NCBI GenBank assembly: GCA_008000375.1
Contig: SMOI01000388.1
Location: 1-28,250 of the forward strand
Reading direction: 5' to 3'
Source: Poteriospumella lacustris
Taxonomy: Eukaryota > Sar > Chrysophyceae > Chromulinales > Dinobryaceae
Length of the DNA: 28,250 nt
The translations under genes and the position numbers were made by a program. The notes beneath the pieces were generated by a model that saw only the letters and a list, made by a program, of their open reading frames with translations, was not told where the DNA came from and ran no database searches. Shown piece by piece: positions 1-8,245 of this stretch. Positions within the stretch are counted from its first letter, which is position 1. Each line of letters opens with the position of its first letter.

Positions 1-57
1 TGTCGTATGGAGCTGGCGACGGCGGCGGCTGCTTCCAGCAGCCACAGCAACGCGTAG
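1..57 (+). CDS. Possible C-terminal tail of a truncated upstream gene
   Basis: Frame 1 is open from the window edge to a TAG at 55-57. It reads an alanine- and serine-rich tail (ELATAAAASSSHSNA) using G/C-ending codons like those of the neighbouring ankyrin gene. Only 18 codons are visible, so no family can be named. It would be convergent with the ankyrin gene. A chance open stretch is equally possible. Confidence 0.2.
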   Translation, partial: CRMELATAAAASSSHSNA

Positions 58-481
58 TGGGCTCTTGCTACCTGCCCCTCCCCCTTCTCCCTCTCTGGCT
101 CCCTTTCATCTGTGTACAAATGCAGTAGTATTTTTGTCCTCGTCTCGCCGCACACCCCCCCCCACCTGGCTCTCTCGTTGGGACCACCTAACAGATTCAG
201 TTATACCCAACCCACACACACCTCGTCTCTCTGCACGTAACACGTGACATATACGTCTACAGCCCATCGCTAATTTATATACTCGTTGGTGTTCTTTTAC
301 AGCAAACGTCTCACCCACGGGGCACAGGGCCCTGCAGACCTGACGACACCGCGTCGCTCTTTGTACACAGACTATAATACACACTGGACCTTCTCCCATA
401 CACACAAACACACACATATATATATGTACACACATACTACACACACACACTACCCCCCTCCCCCCTCCTCGACAGATACGC
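58..481. other. Non-coding 3' flank of the ankyrin gene
   Basis: No convincing gene is present. The plus strand is rich in C and A with CA, TA and C tracts, so the strand in the sense of the ankyrin gene is rich in G and T. It is probably 3' UTR and terminator sequence of that gene, and perhaps of a gene ending at 57. Short open frames here are shadows of simple sequence. Confidence 0.6.
399..470. repeat. CA/TA microsatellite followed by a C-rich tract
   Basis: Interrupted CA repeats with an internal (TA)n stretch run from 399 to 450. They are followed directly by a C/T tract with runs of five and six C up to 470. On the ankyrin gene's sense strand this is a G-rich block followed by GT repeats, just past the stop codon at 482. 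Confidence 0.85.
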
Positions 482-3241
482 TCACACGGTGCGATCTCCC
501 GTGACCGTTTTGTATTTGTCATCGACCGAGGTCCATGGCTCGGGCAGTTTCCCACGCATGTGATGCGACGACAACAGACGGCCTTCTCCGTACTTGACCT
601 TCGTATCCGATAAAAACAGTTTCCGTAACGCGCGTTGACGTTGTGCGGCGGCACGACGCTTCGCCTGCGACACTTCGACCGAGTTGTTGTCCTCGTCGTC
701 GTCGCCGCCGCCGTCCACCGACACCGCCGCACTGCTACGCGTACTGGCGTTGTCGTTTTCATCCCGCGATGCGGCGGCAATGGACGCGGCGATTTGATTG
801 CGTGCTTCCGCGCGTGTCGCTTCGGAGGATAAATTGGCCTTTTGCAACAGTTTTTCTTCTTCGGCTTTGGCGGCCGCACGCATCATCAGTTCGACTTTGG
901 TGGGTTCCACTTTCGCGGGTAACAACGCCGCGTCCACGTACCGAGGACGCGGATTGTGTCGATCGCCACCGACCAAATCGATCTTCTTCTTCACGTCTGG
1001 ATCCAATTTCGCGGCGGCGGCGGCGGTTTTATCACGCGTAGAGGCCGATGCCGTCGATGGCTTCGACGACGACGAAGACGACGACGCCGCCCCACCAGCG
1101 GCGGTGGCAGCGGTTTTACCCGCTGGCGAGGTCATCGCACCAGCGATGACGTTACGTTCGGTGAAGTTTGACAATTGATCGTACAGGGCATCACGGGCAT
1201 TGGGCTCGGACATCTTGGTCGCCTCGCAATAGGCACCGAGATGATTCTTCTTCGGCGTCGTTTTGATGCCCAAAATGTCGTGGAGACTCTCTTTCGCTTG
1301 GTACTTCTCCAACCGGTCGAATTCCACTCCTTGATTCAAGATCGTACGCATAATCGTCCCATCTTCTTCGGTGTTGGCGATCGGCGCTTGGGCGGTACGC
1401 AAGGACAAGGACAACGCGGAATCTTGGGTCAACCGTTTCGTAAACGGTAAGAACTTGGCATCCAACGCGACGTGTTGCGCAAAGCGACACCGGCGTTGGA
1501 CCAACTGTGGTCGAGGATCGACCATACGCAACGCCGTCGCTTCTTTGTCGTTGCCAACTTGACCAAATTGAATCGAATAAATCTGTGACCTGGCAATGGC
1601 CACGCTGCCGTTGCCACTGATGCTCCCACCACCCAGCCGACCGTCGGAACTGCTATCGGCATCGTCGTTTTCTGCCGCATCGTTGTCGTCGCCATCGTTG
1701 GTTGTTGTGCCTCCTTGTTCGATGGCCAGCAAGGCTTTCTTCTTGGCGAGTGCTTCTTGTTGTTCCTGCCAGGTCAATGGTGTTGGACGATCGGGTAGCT
1801 TTCGACGACGTCGATCGCCGTCGGTCGGTTGACGCGGCATCAACTGCCCGGTCTTCTTACTGTCACTGTCCTTGAGCTTGGTTTTCAGCGATTCGAGTCG
1901 TGTTTTCAAATCCATGACGCCGGCCATTTTCGTTTGTTTGACATACCGTCGCCATCCTTGTTCCCATGGTTTCGGCACCTTCTGTTCACCGTCACAGGCC
2001 TCCGAGGCGGCAAACGCCTGTTGCAACAACGGATCATCGATCAATACCATGTGTTTCTTGGCCATTCGTTGCATGTAGTGGGCATTTTGTTCCAATTCCA
2101 ATTCGGATAGAATTTGTTCGGCGGTTTTGTTGTTGGAAATGATCGCTTCGTAATCCAAGAGAAACTTGCGCCAAATGACGTGGAAGTCGGTGTGGACGAA
2201 ATGGGGTCGAATGTGTACCCAGGATTGCAACAAGCGAAGTGTTTCCCATTGTTCGAATTCTTCGGCGATATCCAACGCGGTCAAGCCGTCTTTCATGGCG
2301 ACATCAATGTCGGCGAAGAAGGTTAAGAGGACTTTCACGGTACGGGTGGTACCCAATCGACAGGCAATGTGGAGAGGTGTTTGTAGCTTTTGATCGCGTG
2401 CATCGACCCAGGCGCCATAGGCTAAGAGCTTCAGAACGATTTCCGCCGTTCGATCTTCCTGGTCTAATCGTTCTTCCCGGGTGCGTAAGTGGGTATCCGT
2501 TTTCCAAAACATCCAAGCTTCATGAATGGGATAGTTGCCGTACTCATTGGGCAAATCTGGATTGGCTTTGTATTTGAGAAGCTCTTCTACGACCTCCAGA
2601 TATCCACGACGACAGGCAATGTGCAAACATGTATTGCCATGATCGTTGGGGTCTTGATAGTCGATGGACTTGTATCCATTGGACACGGCCATACCGATGT
2701 AATGCGCCTTGCCTTGCGCTACAAACTTGCGGAACTTGTCGATCGTTGTCAACTCATCAAATGCTACAGATGCATTGGTATTGTGCAATAATCGCTCCTT
2801 TTCATTGAGAATAGCTTCTGCTTTGTCGATGGTGGTGTTGAACAGAGTGTCGAAGTACACGTTGGTCTGTAGCGTCGCCGCCTGCTTTTTCACGGTAATT
2901 TTTGTTTGTGCTTTTCGAAAATGGTCGTGTTGCACTTGCTTCAAATATTCTTCATAGAACTGTTTCGCTTCTTCATGTTCTTTTTCGACTCGAAGTTGTG
3001 TACCAGGAATGGGAGCAAGTTTGTTATTGATCTTCGTCCCATGGTCTATACAAAATTGAAGGATGTTACGAATGAACCAAGTAAAAACAATAGTTCCCCT
3101 ACATTTTCCCATAAAGTCACTCGCATTCCACTCTCTGTAAGGAATCAAACTCTTCTGTTTTTCTTCTTCCTCCTTATCGTCACCATGAGCTTCCTGTTGG
3201 GACTGCTTCTTCCGCAAAATTCTCTTTTCCAATGCGCTCAT
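482..3241 (-). CDS. Ankyrin-repeat protein of unknown function
   Basis: An open frame of 919 codons with ATG at 3241 and the stop at 482-484. Residues 200-340 hold about four ankyrin repeats; recognisable cores are GNTCLHIACRRGYLEVVEEL, GNYPIHEAW, QTPLHIACRLGTTRTVKVLL and GLTALDIAEE. Ankyrin repeats bind protein partners, so a scaffold role is likely, but no catalytic domain is visible. Residues 1-160 are charged and probably helical. The C-terminal half (about 450-919) is low complexity, with Ser/Asp/Asn runs, a serine-alanine stretch near 710-740 and acidic blocks. The apparent hydrophobic segment near residues 50-66 is probably a 57-nt in-frame intron (3046-3102); without it the protein has 900 residues. 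A three-codon upstream frame overlaps the start codon. Its codons are richer in G and C than those of LSM7 or the aminopeptidase. Confidence 0.85.
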   Translation of the reverse strand: MSALEKRILRKKQSQQEAHGDDKEEEEKQKSLIPYREWNASDFMGKCRGTIVFTWFIRNILQFCIDHGTKINNKLAPIPGTQLRVEKEHEEAKQFYEEYLKQVQHDHFRKAQTKITVKKQAATLQTNVYFDTLFNTTIDKAEAILNEKERLLHNTNASVAFDELTTIDKFRKFVAQGKAHYIGMAVSNGYKSIDYQDPNDHGNTCLHIACRRGYLEVVEELLKYKANPDLPNEYGNYPIHEAWMFWKTDTHLRTREERLDQEDRTAEIVLKLLAYGAWVDARDQKLQTPLHIACRLGTTRTVKVLLTFFADIDVAMKDGLTALDIAEEFEQWETLRLLQSWVHIRPHFVHTDFHVIWRKFLLDYEAIISNNKTAEQILSELELEQNAHYMQRMAKKHMVLIDDPLLQQAFAASEACDGEQKVPKPWEQGWRRYVKQTKMAGVMDLKTRLESLKTKLKDSDSKKTGQLMPRQPTDGDRRRRKLPDRPTPLTWQEQQEALAKKKALLAIEQGGTTTNDGDDNDAAENDDADSSSDGRLGGGSISGNGSVAIARSQIYSIQFGQVGNDKEATALRMVDPRPQLVQRRCRFAQHVALDAKFLPFTKRLTQDSALSLSLRTAQAPIANTEEDGTIMRTILNQGVEFDRLEKYQAKESLHDILGIKTTPKKNHLGAYCEATKMSEPNARDALYDQLSNFTERNVIAGAMTSPAGKTAATAAGGAASSSSSSSKPSTASASTRDKTAAAAAKLDPDVKKKIDLVGGDRHNPRPRYVDAALLPAKVEPTKVELMMRAAAKAEEEKLLQKANLSSEATRAEARNQIAASIAAASRDENDNASTRSSAAVSVDGGGDDDEDNNSVEVSQAKRRAAAQRQRALRKLFLSDTKVKYGEGRLLSSHHMRGKLPEPWTSVDDKYKTVTGDRTV

Positions 3242-3434
3242 TCCATCATTTCTAATTCAATAAACAAACTCAACTCAAGATAAAGAATAATGCAGACTGC
3301 GGATTTGACAAAGCCTAACAAAATGACGATCAGATCAACTAAAGGCAATGTTGAGCCAGGCCCAACGCTCAGCGCAGGAGAAGCAGAAAGAAAACCGAAA
3401 CGCTTGACCAACTGAAAAACGGCAAAAGAAATGT
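3242..3434. promoter_or_regulatory. Gap between tRNA-Glu and the ankyrin gene start
   Basis: A short A/T-rich gap holding the 5' leader and promoter of the ankyrin gene and the 3' trailer of the tRNA gene. Both are read from the minus strand. No TATA box or other clear motif was recognised. Confidence 0.4.
3424..3427 (-). terminator. Pol III T-tract terminator of tRNA-Glu
   Basis: On the minus strand, TTTT follows the tRNA 3' end after seven bases, preceded by TTTC. This is the standard RNA polymerase III stop signal and supports a working tRNA gene. Confidence 0.7.
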
Positions 3435-3505
3435 TCCGTATCTGGGAATCGAACCCAGCTCCCAGCCTTGAGAGGGCCGTATCCTAACCGATAGACTAAT
3501 ACGGA
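3435..3505 (-). tRNA. tRNA-Glu (anticodon CTC)
   Basis: The minus strand folds into a full cloverleaf of 71 nt without an encoded CCA. The acceptor stem TCCGTAT pairs with ATACGGA over seven base pairs. The D-arm carries GGTTAGGAT, overlapping the A box. The anticodon stem CGGCC/GGCTG closes loop CTCTCAA, giving anticodon CTC for GAG glutamate codons. The T-arm CTGGG-TTCGATT-CCCAG holds the B box. Sequence and arms match eukaryotic nuclear tRNA-Glu, and it has no intron. It stands alone between two protein genes. Confidence 0.95.
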
Positions 3506-3737
3506 GGTGATGTTCGTAGTTCATAGAGGTAAATAAGAATAGTATGACTGACAAAGTGGCGAAGATTGCACAGAGTTATCTCGATTGATTCGATTTTATA
3601 GCTGTATCAACAGTTGGAGTTGAGTCTCAAACATCTTCGAGTTGATATCAATGTTCACTTTATTCAAAGCGATGACAATTACAACAAAATATACAGGAAT
3701 AGCAATTCACTATTGAACAGAGCTACATACAATCAAT

Positions 3738-4115
3738 CTATGCCGTTTCATCGCCCTCACCCTCGGCTTGGAAGGGGTTTGCGATTTCTTGCAATTCATC
3801 TGAAGGGCAAATAAGACTAATTTGAGTTCCACGAACAACGGCCTGACCAAGTCGACGAGTTTGGTCAGTTATTTGCGACAAATCTTTCGGATCTGTGGAA
3901 GCAAATACGTGAGTACATCTTCAGATCAAAATTAGTCTTCGCAATACGAACATACCTCTCAGATACTCAATGGTTTCATCAAGCACAAGGTTGTCGAGCT
4001 TATCGAAGCCATGGAGGATGCCTTCTACTTCACGTCCTCCTTGCAATCTGACTCGTACTTTTTGATCCAAGTACTTCGTCAAATCAACAACCGCATCTTT
4101 TTCTCCTCTTGACAT
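3738..4115 (-). CDS. LSM7: LSM7, U6 snRNA-associated Sm-like protein
   Basis: Two exons, 4115-3956 and 3892-3738, flank a 63-nt GTATGT...ACAG intron and give 104 residues; human LSM7 has 103. LSM7 is a subunit of the heteroheptameric LSM rings. LSM2-8 binds the U6 snRNA 3' end in the nucleus, and LSM1-7 promotes decapping and mRNA decay in the cytoplasm. The Sm1 motif is seen in DLTKYLDQKVRVRLQGGREV and GILHGFDKLDNLVLD, and the Sm2 motif in exon 2 (RLGQAVVRGTQISLICP), followed by the family tail IANPFQ. The start MSRGEKD was chosen over an upstream non-ATG extension because it matches the family length. The gene is divergent from SHMT with 440 bp between start codons. Confidence 0.93.
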
Positions 4116-4555
4116 TTTTGAACGATTTTCACAGTACGTCTCACGAAAAAGCACTTCGGTTCTTCTCGCAATTACTCTTTGAAATCAACATGTCTTTCAT
4201 CATGTCTATCACCATCTCCGTCCTCGGTCGACGAGAGTCAGCTCAAAACTCCCAGATCCATCTGCATTTGTCTGGGTGTCTCCGGCCTGCCTTCAGCCAC
4301 ATCAATCCACACCAGTTGGATTCGAATGTCTGCTGTTTTTGCATGCCGAGCTGACACCTTTTTCAGGCATCGAATCATTCCTATCATTACCAAAAAAGTT
4401 TTCAGGACCATTGGCGTTATTTTGCTCATTGGACTTGCTTGTGATTTCAATCTTTAATTGATCTCCCCGTTTTCAGGTACTTCACCCCAAGTGATGCTGA
4501 ACAATGCACCAAGTAATCCTAACGATAAAGTGTTACCCTCTGCAATTAGATAATC
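4116..4555. promoter_or_regulatory. Divergent promoter region between LSM7 and SHMT
   Basis: 440 bp between two divergent ATG codons, presumably holding both promoters and 5' UTRs. Short frames occur on both strands, including a plus-strand ATG at 4190 and a minus-strand open stretch near 4300-4460. None has family resemblance or length to support it. No TATA box was recognised. Confidence 0.5.
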
Positions 4556-6037
4556 ATGTCTTCTATCCCTACTTCCCTTGCTGGATCTCAAACTTTGGAG
4601 GAACATGATCCTGTCCTCTTCGACTTGATTGAGCGTGAAAAGCACCGTCAGTGGTCTGGTCTTGAGCTCATTGCCAGTGAGAACTTCACCTCGAAGGCCG
4701 TTTTCCAATGTCTTGGATCTGCTTTGACCAACAAGTACTCTGAGGGTTATGCCGGCAAGAGATATTACGGTGGAAATGAGTTCATTGACCAGGTCGAAAA
4801 CCTTTGCGTTGAGAGAGCTTTGCAGGCCTACGGTCTTAATCCTGAGGAGTGGGGTGTTAACGTCCAACCGTACTCTGGTTCCCCTGCCAACTTTGCCGTC
4901 TACACTGCCTTGTTGAGACCTCACGACCGTATCATGGGTCTGGATCTTCCTTCTGGTACGTTATTTGTGTGGTGATTTGACGCATGAAGCATTGTTCTGA
5001 CGACACACCCTACCTTCCTCTTAGGTGGCCATCTGACCCACGGTTTCTACACTTACTCCAAGGCGGATCACGGTCGCAAGGCCGTCTCTGCTACCTCGAT
5101 CTACTTCGAGTCGCTCCCTTATCGCGTTCACCCTTCCACTGGATTGATCGATTACGATGCCTTGGAGTCGCAAGCTGCCCTTTTCAAGCCTGCGATGATC
5201 ATTGCTGGTGGTTCTGCGTATCCTAGAGAATGGGAGTATGCTCGTTACCGTCAGATTGCTGACGACAACGGCTCTTTGCTCATGATGGATATGGCTCATA
5301 TCTCTGGTTTGGTTGCCACCGGCGAAGCTGCCTCTCCTTTCCAACACTGCGACATCGTGACCACCACCACGCACAAGTCTCTTCGTGGTCCTCGTGCGGG
5401 TATGATCTTCTATCGTAAGGATGCTCGCAACTTCGAGGCGAAGATCAACGCTGCAGTCTTCCCTGGTCTGCAGGGTGGTCCTCACGTCCACCAAATCGCT
5501 GGTATTGCCACTCAGTTGAAGGAGGTTGCCAGCCCTGAATTCAAGGACTACGCTCGCCGTATTCGCACCAACGCGGTTGCGATGGCTGACCAATTGTCGC
5601 GTGTTCATGGCTACACCCTTGCCACGGGTGGCACGGAAAACCACTTGATTTTGTGGGACTTGAAGCCTCAGAACTTGACTGGTTCCAAGATTCAAACTCT
5701 TTGCGACCATTGCTCCATCACCTTGAACAAGAACGCTGTCCTTGGTGACAAGTCTGCCTTGACCCCTGGAGGTGTGCGTATTGGTACCCCTGCTCTTACT
5801 ACTCGCGGTTTGAACGAGGATCACTTCCGTCAGGTTGCTGATTTCTTGCACGAAGCCGTTCAAGTGGCGTTGAAGATCCAAGAGACCAGCGGCAAGACCT
5901 TGAAGGACTTTGAGGCTGCTGTTGCTACCAGCGCTGATGTGCGTGCCTTGAAGGTCAAGGTTCAACAGTTTATTACTCAGTTCCCTATGCCGGGATTTGA
6001 TGTGGAGACCATGCGCTACAAGGAAATTGAGGCGTAA
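4556..6037 (+). CDS. SHMT: Serine hydroxymethyltransferase, cytosolic type
   Basis: Exons 4556-4955 and 5025-6037 flank a 69-nt GTACGT...TTAG intron and encode 470 residues, the usual length of cytosolic SHMT. The PLP enzyme interconverts serine plus tetrahydrofolate with glycine plus 5,10-methylene-tetrahydrofolate, feeding one-carbon units to thymidylate, purine and methionine synthesis. Hallmarks are [41 protein letters not shown], the [10 protein letters not shown] segment and the PLP-binding [13 protein letters not shown], in which Lys251 forms the Schiff base. The C-terminal [14 protein letters not shown] is also conserved. No mitochondrial presequence precedes [19 protein letters not shown], so a cytosolic form is inferred. 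Codon use is strongly biased (CTT/TTG Leu, CCT Pro, GGT Gly), suggesting high expression. The 314-codon open frame on the other strand is a shadow. Confidence 0.97.
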
Positions 6038-6739
6038 ACGAAAACAGCAGCAAAAAGAGACATTTTTTTCGTATCATTGTTTCACCTTTTTGTCTGCCAA
6101 ACGTTTTTGTAAGCTGCCCAACTATCGTCTTCAAGTTGTCGGTGCGAAGCGCTGAGCTTGACCATTGATTTCTTTATTGCACTTAGTCTAACGTTACGCC
6201 ATCTATTTGTTGAAAGAACCACTGCTTCTCTCATACCGTCACTTGTATAGCTGAACCCGCCGCCCATGCTTCAATCTATTTAACATTGTATGGGACCGCG
6301 CTCTTGCGCGGTCCGTATCTCGGCTTTGTGGGCCAGTTACGATGCATTGCAGTCGATAACAGCCAGGACCAGCAGCAATAACGTCGGATCCAGTCGTAAG
6401 GCTAAGATGCGGAATGGGCAAAACTGAAACGGCTAAGTGGGAAAGTGAAGAAACGGCTGCGGTGGCGATGGCGACGAAGAGAAACGTTGCTGCGAGTCGT
6501 TTTGAACCTGCTGGACTGGTTCACTGCCTTGGTCCATACAAATCGAGGCACAATCACATTGGACCACATCCAGACTTGGTATTGAGTGCTTGTGTGCTAT
6601 CTTGAAGAGAGATATTCAGAGTGCAACTCATCGAATCGTCTGGTTTGTTGTTGTATAGTCAGTCGAAGTAACCTTTCCATCTGTTCGCTATTCATTGGGA
6701 TTCAACCACCAACTATCTGCATTTTAAGACAATAACCTC
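6038..6739. other. 702-bp gap between SHMT and the ARL13-like gene
   Basis: It holds the SHMT 3' end and the 5' region of the GTPase gene. There is a T run shortly after the SHMT stop codon and a perfect GC-rich hairpin at 6293-6314. No protein frame of more than about 60 codons here looks real. An unrecognised small RNA gene around the hairpin cannot be excluded. Confidence 0.5.
6293..6314. other. Perfect 9-bp GC hairpin with TCTT loop
   Basis: GGACCGCGC, loop TCTT, then GCGCGGTCC: nine uninterrupted base pairs, eight of them G-C. It lies 256 bp past the SHMT stop and 426 bp before the GTPase start, in sequence otherwise of average composition. No T-run follows it closely. Confidence 0.75.
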
Positions 6740-8245
6740 ATGAGTTCGTTGACAAACTCTTCTTCGCCTTATGGAATCAGAGCAATTCGACAAATGAAGG
6801 CACATAACACGACATCCTTGCATCCCACCCAGAGCACAAAGCTTGCTCGTCGCAAACAAGAGACATATGCCTACTTCTTGGAGAAAGTGGACCCGATTCT
6901 GGGCGAATGCATTACATATCTGTTGTTGGAGCAACCTCCAGAGATTCCTCAAGGAATGATTCAGTTTCTAAACAAATGGAAAGAGTCTCCACATGGTGTC
7001 GTGCCCTCAGAGGCCTTGCCAGGCATTAAACCCAAGAAGGAAATGAAGCTCTTTCTGGCCACCAATATCTCTCCAGTCATCACGAAGTTAGCCAATCGTA
7101 TCGCGGTGAAATTGCCCACGGATGTCATCGCCTTCATGATCGAAGAGTTGGAGCGTATGAAGACGGAAGACAACCTTCTCCCGGAAGCCAAGAAAGAAGA
7201 GAAACCAGCCACCAAAGCAACTGAAAGTGGGCTTCAAACTGTACAAATTGCGGTGTTGGGTATTGGAGGAGCTGGTAAGACATCCATTATGAACGCCTTA
7301 CAGGGCAAGTTTGAACCGGTAGTGAAGCCAACGATTGGTTTCCGTCCGTTGTCGTTGATGTTGGGGGACAAGGCCATGGTGAAACTCTATGATCTTGGTG
7401 GTGGAAAACGCATTCGAGACATCTGGGATCAATACTACCACGATGTTCATGGTATCATCTACGTCGTCGATTCTACCGAAACGTTGGAGCCCGATGCGGA
7501 GCAGATTCAACTCTTTGCGCAGTCTCTCAACCACCCATCGTTGAAGGGAAAGCCGTTGCTGATCTTCGCCAACAAACAAGACCGTACAACGGAAGCCAAA
7601 TCCGCTGCACAACTACAAGACGCATTGCCGATTCCCGCCGAGTACCAAGACAAACTCTTCATTGCGGAGTGTTCCGCGTACGTTCCCCCGGAAATCGTAG
7701 AGAACGAAGAATTGGCGGCCAATTTCCGTCCAGATCCCAATTTAGAATCGGGTATTGAGTTGCTCTGTCAAACAATCTTGCAAGACTACACCAGTCTTCA
7801 AACACGTGTTCTCGTGGATTGTGCGGAGAAAGCCAAACAAGAGGCTCGCAAGCGCATTGAACGTGAACGAAAAGTTCTGAAAAACAAAATTGCGTCAGCC
7901 TATGTCGATCACCTGCCCGAAGATATTCGCACCGCATTGCAAGTAGAAGCCGATCCCTCCAATATCTTCGGGGAAGCGGAAGGATTGACGTTTTTGGCGG
8001 CTGAAATTGGCGAAGAAATGGAAACACTGTCCCCCGTCGCAGTACAAGTCGCGAAACTCACCGGTTTTTCACGATTGGCGTTACAAATTGTCGGTGCCTT
8101 GAAAGCACCGATCAGTAAGAAGAAAACACCCATGTCGTGGATGGATATCTTGACGTTGGTGTTAGAGCTACGATCGGAACTGAAACTGCCGATGATTCGT
8201 TACGACGACGAGACGTCCTCAGAGGCACAGCCGCAGCAGTCATAA
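6740..8245 (+). CDS. ARL13: ARL13-like ciliary GTPase with N-terminal docking region
   Basis: An intronless 501-residue frame starting at ATG 6740. Residues 167-350 form an ARF-family GTPase: P-loop GIGGAGKT (174-181), switch I PTIGF (197-201), DLGGGKRIRDIW (218-229), NKQD (278-281) and CSA (311-313). The DLGGG-x-RIRxIW-xxYY block is the signature of ARL13, in which Gly replaces the catalytic Gln (here Gly222). ARL13B acts in cilia as exchange factor for ARL3 and in targeting of lipidated proteins. A charged helix (about 350-385) follows, as in ARL13B. Unlike animal ARL13B, which starts with palmitoylated cysteines, this protein has 165 extra N-terminal residues with two helix pairs of RIIa/Dpy-30 type: YFLEKVDPILGECITYLLLE (45-64) and LATNISPVITKLANRIAVKL (106-125) plus PTDVIAFMIEELERM (126-140). 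A docking domain on ARL13 is known, from memory, in Trypanosoma. Confidence 0.85.
   Translation: MSSLTNSSSPYGIRAIRQMKAHNTTSLHPTQSTKLARRKQETYAYFLEKVDPILGECITYLLLEQPPEIPQGMIQFLNKWKESPHGVVPSEALPGIKPKKEMKLFLATNISPVITKLANRIAVKLPTDVIAFMIEELERMKTEDNLLPEAKKEEKPATKATESGLQTVQIAVLGIGGAGKTSIMNALQGKFEPVVKPTIGFRPLSLMLGDKAMVKLYDLGGGKRIRDIWDQYYHDVHGIIYVVDSTETLEPDAEQIQLFAQSLNHPSLKGKPLLIFANKQDRTTEAKSAAQLQDALPIPAEYQDKLFIAECSAYVPPEIVENEELAANFRPDPNLESGIELLCQTILQDYTSLQTRVLVDCAEKAKQEARKRIERERKVLKNKIASAYVDHLPEDIRTALQVEADPSNIFGEAEGLTFLAAEIGEEMETLSPVAVQVAKLTGFSRLALQIVGALKAPISKKKTPMSWMDILTLVLELRSELKLPMIRYDDETSSEAQPQQS

Noticed and set aside
106-879. 257-codon minus-strand frame overlapping the ankyrin gene end
   Set aside because: It is Arg/Thr-rich, runs into CA repeats, and is out of frame with the ankyrin protein, so it is a product of simple sequence.
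4238-4470. Minus-strand open stretch between LSM7 and SHMT
   Set aside because: It reads a plausible polar peptide, but no ATG-led frame of useful length, no consistent splice pair and no family match were found.
5021-5965. 314-codon open frame antisense to SHMT
   Set aside because: It is created by strong codon bias of SHMT on the other strand, has no ATG-led family match, and SHMT is certain.
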